DNA of 64,000 nt from contig OX457058.1 of assembly GCA_949752795.1 (NCBI GenBank), forward strand, positions 154,390,353-154,454,352. Reading direction: 5' to 3'. Of the stretch, positions 58,441-64,000 are shown piece by piece. Every line of letters starts with the position of its first letter. Position 1 is the first letter of the stretch. This DNA comes from Hyperoodon ampullatus (Eukaryota > Chordata > Mammalia > Artiodactyla > Ziphiidae). The notes below the pieces were generated by a model that had not been told where the DNA came from, made no database searches, and was given only the letters and a program-made list of their open reading frames with translations. A program made the position numbers and the translations under genes.

Positions 58441-58820
58441 TCCACATGGGGAGGGGGAGCGGGTGCTCAAGAAGCAGTAATCATACGATCGTTGCTGCAG
58501 GTAAAGCACGAAGTTCGAAGCTCGAAGGGATAGGATGGAGCCAGCTGAGCTGGCCTCCGTCCAGGGTCAGCCTTTCACATAGTCCTGAACGGGCAGTGAG
58601 CAGCCAATCAGCCCAGCTCCCTGCCGGTCTCCCACCCCCGGCTGCACCGAAAACAGAGCCCCTCCTTAGCACACACACTTGGCAAGCACGCTCTCCCAGC
58701 CTGTCCTAGGCCTCACCCCTCTTTAGGCCTATACAGCCAGGGGGTGGGGAGCTATTGAGGAATCCGTGTTGATTGCAGGCCCCACCCTAGCCAGGATCCT
58801 AATCTCACACGTGGCCCAGA

Positions 58821-58860
58821 CTCCTAGCTGATGACTCAGCCTCCTAGCTGATGACTCAGC
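58821..58860. repeat. Tandem 20-bp repeat carrying two AP-1/NRF2-type motifs
   Basis: Two exact 20-bp units (CTCCTAGCTGATGACTCAGC) stand head to tail. Each contains ATGACTCAGC (58831-58840, 58851-58860), which fits both the AP-1 site TGACTCA and the antioxidant-response core RTGACNNNGC. Whether they are bound is unknown. Confidence 0.9.
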
Positions 58861-59214
58861 CTCCAGTCTCCGCACATTCTGTCCTCACACCTGTACGGGG
58901 TGAACTTCTTCAGACCCTCTTGCTCACGTTACTGCCCTCTGCAGGCACCTCCAGGGCAGCGGGTCTAGCCTTGGCTGCATAGTGGAAGCCCTTGAAAATC
59001 CCGATGCCCAAGGCCACACCCCAGACCAATTCTGTCAGATTCTCTGGGAGGTAGGACCTCCCCTTCCCTATCCCCATCAGTAATTAAAGCTCCTCAGAGG
59101 ACTGCGAATGTACAGACAAAACTGGGAACTCCTGCAATGGCTCCCCATCGTGGGCTTGGGTTTAGGGCTGGGGCCGAGGAGAAGGGACTAGCCCTGCACT
59201 GTGCAGTGTGGTCG

Positions 59215-59340
59215 GTAGCACTGCCATTCCCTGGAGCTTGTTAGAAATGCAGAATCAGAGGACTAGCTGATTGTGAATCTGCATTTTTACCAGGTTCCCG
59301 GGTGATTCCTGCACATTGTCAAGTTTGAGAAGCACTGGCA
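59215..59340 (-). mobile_element. MER5A-type hAT fossil
   Basis: 'ccctggagcttgttagaaatg' (in pieces), 'gcagaatcagaggac', 'gtgaatctgcatttttacca' and 'caagtttgagaagcactgg' fit MER5A. A more diverged similar piece lies at about 58955-59070. Confidence 0.7.
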
Positions 59341-59720
59341 CCAGCTTTTACTAGACGCTTACAGTGGTCCAAGTGCGGTGCCAGGTATTTACACATGCCA
59401 TCTCATTTCAGCCTCACAGCCTCTCAGCTGTTAGCGCCCCCTCTGACAAACAAGGAGACACCTGCCATTCGTTCAACAAATCCTTACTGAGTGCCTAATA
59501 TGAGAGAAGCTCCGTACTAGGGACTGGGGATCAAAAAGGGCGCTCCCCTGTTGGACTAGTGCTTAGAGACCAATGTGGTATGATGTCAGCGTTATCACTT
59601 AACAGCTGTGTGTTCATGGGCGACTTCTTTGGCTTCTCTGAGCTCCAGTTTCCTCTTCTGCAGATCTGGGTTGTGGTCATGATTCAGTGATTTCCCCTAG
59701 GCCAAGTACTCACCAGAAGG
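59341..59720. mobile_element. MIR/L2 remnants
   Basis: A reverse MIR-like start ('gtgccaggtatttacacatg', 'tctcatttcagcctcacag') is followed by an L2-like CATTCGTTCAAC piece at about 59465. A plus MIR ('tatcacttaacagctgtgtg', 'gctccagtttcctcttctg') lies at about 59585-59720. Confidence 0.55.
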
Positions 59721-60109
59721 CTTGGATCTAGCGTGAGCTCAAGAATGGTTGCTCTTGTTTATACTAGTAAAATACTACCAGGTTGTGGGGAGGAGGGGGA
59801 GTGGGGTAGAGGGACACCAGGCCACAGTGGTGCCTGCGGAGAGGCGGCAGGGATGAGAGCGAGGTCGTGAACGCCAAGAACCTCCCAGGAGGTGAGGCAC
59901 GGGGGAGGAGCCGGGGTGTGGACAAGGCTGCCCTGTCCTTGCACTGCCTGGCCTCATGTCTCTGGATCAGGCTGGGTCTTCCCACTTTTCTGACGAGTAG
60001 ATGAATCAGACCACTAGAAGCAGCATGAGTCTGGGCCTAGATCTCGCCCTTGGCCCCTTGAAGCCCTTTGTGGTTCCTCGAGGCAAGACACCGAGCAGCC
60101 CCTCCAGAC

Positions 60110-60520
60110 CCCGGCTTGATTAGCCCGAGGTCCTCTCCTGCGCCCCACCTTGGCCTGCGGAGCGCGGGCGCCCCCTTCCGGCGGAGCCGAGCCACGGCAG
60201 CGGGCCCCGGCGAGTCCCAGGCATGCCAAGGGCGACGGGGAAGCCCAGCCAAGCTGGCTGAGACCCCGCCCCACGCGGCCCTGGTCCCACTGGGTGGGGC
60301 CCCGGCTGTGGAATTGCGGCCCGGGCCCGCGCAGGGGTCGGGTCCGCGGAATCGGTTTAGGGGTTTCGTGTTCCTCGGAGTCCCACCATTGTTTCCTGTA
60401 ATTTAATTTTCTCTCCTGAAGACGTTGCTAATTAAATCCTTTCTCCGGTGAGCCGTTGTCCCCCTCCCCGGCTCCTCTGTTTATTAATTACCCAGCACGT
60501 GCGAGGGGGCTCTCGGCCCC
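60110..60520. promoter_or_regulatory. CpG-rich patch flanked by TAATTA motifs, candidate regulatory element
   Basis: The span 60110-60360 is strongly GC/CpG-rich. It is followed by 'gctaattaaatcc' and 'tattaattaccc' with a CACGTG at 60497-60502. No repeat or coding exon was recognised. Function is inference. Confidence 0.35.
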
Positions 60521-61087
60521 AGCTGCCAGGCGCGCTCAGGTGGATGGACCTCGCCGCTCGCTATACTGGCCGCCTGCTCGGCTCCCTCCTCGGGTCTCCC
60601 AGGGCTTTTTCCACCCGGACCATGTGAGCAGTCCTTACAAGTCTGATTAAAAGCAGGAACAGCCCTTTTCCTGCTGCTGCTGACCTCTGCTGGCTTGGAA
60701 TCTATCAAAATCCAATTCATTGCATTTCACCTCCCCTGTCTTTCCACCTCTGAAATCGTACTCCTCACTGCTTTTCCCCCAAGCACTCTTCCTGCCTTTC
60801 CCCCTACCGTCCAGTGCACAATACGCTAGGCAGAGGTTTGCCACACTGAGCCCAGTGGCTTGTGGAAGGTCTCACAGCTTATCTAAGGCACGATCGGGAC
60901 TAGAACTCAGCTCTCCTGAAGCTTAGCCTCTCAGGGGTCACAAACTCAGAAGGCTCCAGGGGCCCTGTGTGTTGCACACTGGGGAGGGGTGGAGTCTGCG
61001 GCAAGGGAGAGCTGTGCTTGCCCCTTTGGGGGGGTTCATTCAGTGTGCCCCACTGAGGGCCGGGAATGTCCACTTCTTGATAAGTCT
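60521..61087. other. Intergenic, nothing recognised
   Basis: No gene or clear repeat; a short MIR-like phrase near 60850-60910. Confidence 0.4.
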
Positions 61088-61101
61088 AAGAGTGAGTCCA
61101 A

Positions 61102-61875
61102 AGAGGGTGTGGAGAAAAGGGAAGCCTCCTACACTGTTGGTGGGAATGGAAATTGGTGCAGCCAAAAACAGCATGGAAGTCCCTTAAAAAACTAAAACTA
61201 AAGTTTAAGCAATTCCACTCCTAGGCATATAATCTGGAAACGGTGAAAACTCTAATTCAGAAACATATATTCACCCCAGTGTTCATAGCAGCACTATTTA
61301 CAATAGCCAAGACATGGAAGCAACCTAATTGTCCATCGACAGATGAACAGATAAAGAAGATGAGGCACATATATGCTATGGAATATTACTCAACCATAAA
61401 AAAGAAGGAAATAATGCCATTTGCAGCAACATAGATGGACCTAGAGTTTATCATACTGAGCGAAGTAAGTCAGACAGAGACGAATATCATATGATATCAC
61501 TTATATGTGGAATCTTAAAAACATGATACAAATGAACTTATTTACAAAACAGACTCACGGATATAGAAAAACTAATCATTACCAAAGTGGAAAGTAGAGG
61601 AGATAGATAAATTAGGAATTTGGGATTAACAGATATATACTACTCTATATAAAATAAACAATGAGGACCTACTGTATAGCACAGGGATCAATATCTTGTA
61701 ATAAGCTATAATGGGAAAGAATCTGAAAAAGAATATCTATAGATAGATAAATGTACATATATATCTATGTACGTATATATGTACAACTGAATCATTTTGC
61801 TGTACACCTGAAACATTGTAAATCAACTATACTTCAGTAAAAAATTAATATTGCATATTTAACTATAAAAAAGAA
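61102..61875 (+). mobile_element. L1 LINE 3' end (5'-truncated)
   Basis: It encodes the end of the L1 ORF2 reverse-transcriptase protein and then its 3' UTR. The perfect 14-bp duplication AAGAGTGAGTCCAA is at 61088-61101 and 61876-61889. It starts within ORF2, so it is a dead 5'-truncated copy. ORF2 residues are readable across 61243-61434 (SIKKKEIM-type region, here TIKKKEIMPFAAT) and stop at a TAG where intact L1 copies have TGG. Confidence 0.92.
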
Positions 61876-61929
61876 AAGAGTGAGTCCAATGTCCGAGGAT
61901 GGCAGTGACCGGAACCACTGGGCACTTTG

Positions 61930-62143
61930 CTTTTTTTTTTTTTTTTTTTTTGCGGTACGCGGGCCTCTCACTGTTGTGGCCTCTCCCATTGTGGAGCACA
62001 GGCTCCGGACGCGCAGGCTCAGCGGCCATGGCTCACGGGCCCAGCTGCTCCGCGGCATGTGGGATCTTCCCGGACTGGGGCACGAACCCATGTGCCCTGC
62101 ATCAGCAGGCGGACTCTCAACCACTGCACCACCGGGGAAGCCC
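61930..62143 (-). mobile_element. CHR-2-type SINE
   Basis: Minus orientation. CCACTGGGCACTTTG flanks both sides (from about 61915 and from 62144). Confidence 0.95.
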
Positions 62144-62159
62144 CCACTGGGCACTTTGG

Positions 62160-63385
62160 ACTCACTGTATGGTGATCTTTCCAAGATGCCACTTACTGCT
62201 TAGGGGACATGTGAGCCCCACCCCCGTGCCTGCCCATCCAAGGCCTAGTTCTGCCCATGCTGTGGAGAAGGTTCCCAGGCTGGCACCCCTCCCACCGCTC
62301 ATGAGGGCCCCCCTTCCCCTCAGATCTCCCCATGTCTTAGACGCCACTCTCCCCTCCTCTCTATCTAAAATTCCCCATTCAGACCACAACTGGCCCAACT
62401 CTCAGCTCTCTATCAGGCAGAAAAAGAAGGCAGCTCGAGCGGATCCCAGAATTTGAAAGGAGGCGTTGTGGCTTGTTGGCGGGGGGCTGCTGTCTTTAAG
62501 GAGATACTGGTGGTGAGGATTTCAGGCATCACAAGGAGGCCAGAAAGGGGCATTTGGGGACAGGGACTCTGGGAAGGAGCCCACACACAGGACTGCCTCC
62601 CCTCTGGAAGCCTCCCAACGCTGGCTCTCAGCTGCTCTCGGCTCAGAGTTTCAGGTCAGAGCCCTGCTCCCTGCCTGCCAGCTTCTGGCTAAGGCTGCCT
62701 TCAGTGGGGAGGACATTAACATGTGATCGCGCTTCGCCCGCTATCCCTTTGGCCCCTCCGGAGGCTTCTCTTTTCGCCTAGGTTGTAGATGAGCTGTGTC
62801 TCTTCCTCCTCAGAGCCCACTCCATCTTAGGGTCTTTGGTGCCTCCCCTGCTCTGGTCTCTGTGGGAGGGGGTGTGAGAGGTGCCCGGCTGTGCTCAGCC
62901 TTCTGTCTGCGTCTGGTCCCCTCCTTCAGGTGCCCTGATACTGCCTGGGAGGGCAGCAGCCCGGAAATAACTGAGGCCTTTCCCCCTGGCTAGGTGTTGT
63001 CCCTGAGCCCTGGAGGATGGCCCCAGCCTGGACTGTCCTCAGACCCGCACAGCCAGCCTCTGGTAGAAGCTGCTTCATCCAGGGCAACTCGCCATCGTCA
63101 TCAGTCTGGGAGGAACCAGATACACCACACAGTTCCTGAAATCAGCTGTTTTCACCTGCACAGTCACCTTAAGCAGCTGACTGTCTGCTCTGTGAAGAGA
63201 GAGGCTGAGCCTTGTTCCTCTCTCTGTTCCCACCAGGGCCTGTCACATGGTAGGTGCTCAATAAATGTGTTGGAGGAATCAGTCAGTCAATGAACTGATG
63301 AATAAAAATGCGACTCCTTGTTACTTTTCAGCAGGGAATTTATTGGATATCTACAAGAGTCCACGTAGAAAGACAATCTAGTGTC
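62160..63385. other. Intergenic GC-rich stretch, no gene
   Basis: There are several open frames without recognisable homology. About 63225-63300 has an L2/MIR-type 'tcacatggtaggtgctcaataaatg' piece (read in parts). Confidence 0.45.
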
Positions 63386-63389
63386 TGGG

Positions 63390-63640
63390 TTAAAAGGATA
63401 AAGTCAGGAGCAGGCAGCCTGGCTTTGAATCCCAGCTCTGCCACAAGGCTTTGGGAAAGTTATATAACCTCTCTGGGCCTCAGTTTCTTTATCTGGAAAA
63501 TAGGGGTAGTAATAAATCATACCTCAAGAGGTTGCTCTGAGAAATAAATAGTGCAGGTAAAGTGTGTGTACGACAAGGGCCTGCCATGCAGAGAATGTTC
63601 AGTAAGTGTTGATCATTCTCACTCACGGTAGAATTACTGC
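63390..63640 (+). mobile_element. MIR remnant
   Basis: A good plus-strand MIR: 'ctggctttgaatcccagctc', 'tgccacaaggctttggg', 'taacctctctgggcctcag', 'tttctttatctggaaaatag', 'cagtaagtgttgatcatt'. Confidence 0.9.
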
Positions 63641-64000
63641 GACAGTAGTGTCAGTGGACTGCACTCTACACTAGAAATGGGGGAAACCAGGGCACTTCAT
63701 CATCTCCATTCCCACCCTCTAAGATTCACAGTAGAGTTGGGAGACGAAATCCACAAAGAGGGAGGAAGTTAGAGCTGCCAGGTGTAGGGGAAGATTCCCC
63801 CAGGGCTGGACTAGTTGAGGAGAGGCCCTGTGGGATGTAGTGGGGCTGGGAGAGGCCTAGGCTGATGGAAGAGGCATGTAGCTGTGGGGTGTGGGGTCAC
63901 CCACGAGGTGGCAGAGGGCCACAAGGGGGATGTGGACCTTGCCAGTCAAGTCAGGAGACTGTACATCATGCAGGTCATCCCTACATTTCAGGGTTTTCAG

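Noticed and set aside
1..64000. CRISPR arrays, bacterial-type operons, riboswitches or integrated prophage-like systems
   Set aside because: The repeats, intron-exon structure and SINE content are all mammalian; direct repeats seen are microsatellites, target duplications or two-copy local repeats.
60000..64000. Exons of the gene that follows CIPC in human (ZDHHC22, minus strand)
   Set aside because: I looked for its DHHC-type cysteine-rich frame on the minus strand and saw none; it is expected to lie beyond the window.

Overview
The window is nuclear DNA from a placental mammal, almost certainly a cetacean. The main evidence is at least 14 copies of the tRNA-derived SINEs I recognise as the cetacean CHR-1/CHR-2 type: a tRNA-like head with the wording 'cttccctggtggcgcagtgg', a (TAAA)n or poly-A tail, and usually a perfect target-site duplication. 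Cetartiodactyl-type L1 and mariner fossils and older mammalian repeats (MIR, L2, MER5, MER20, MLT1, Tigger) fit the same picture. The species assignment is inference.

Only one protein-coding gene is recognisable: CIPC (CLOCK-interacting pacemaker, formerly KIAA1737), on the plus strand and complete. A CpG-rich promoter (about 34.8-35.55 kb) carries exact NRF1 and CACGTG E-box motifs. It leads into a non-coding exon 1 ending at 35549. Three coding exons follow: 40909-41044 (with 5' leader from 40857), 45143-45312 and 48622-49515. Joined, they give an intact 399-residue protein, the same length I recall for human CIPC. A largely repeat-free 3' UTR probably runs to a poly-A signal at 52161. CIPC represses CLOCK-BMAL1, so an E-box in its own promoter would fit circadian feedback.

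From 1 to about 34.7 kb the sequence is intergenic. It holds layered repeats, three microsatellites, a 107-bp direct repeat flanking about 840 bp, a solo ERV1-type LTR at 30.7-31.16 kb, a GC-rich promoter-like patch at 23.1-23.34 kb, and an AT-homeobox-motif patch at 6.36-6.73 kb that may be a regulatory element. From 52.2 to 64 kb it is intergenic again. That part has a Tigger transposon interrupted by a retroposed poly-A sequence, a head-to-head CHR-2 pair, a tandem 20-bp repeat with two AP-1/NRF2-type motifs, a GC-rich patch near 60.1-60.5 kb and an L1 3' end with perfect target-site duplications.

I found no undescribed gene system, CRISPR array, operon or functional RNA gene. The observations most worth following up are the CIPC leader (two uORFs, one ending 3 nt before the start codon), the nested insertions, and the few non-repeat patches with clustered transcription-factor motifs.
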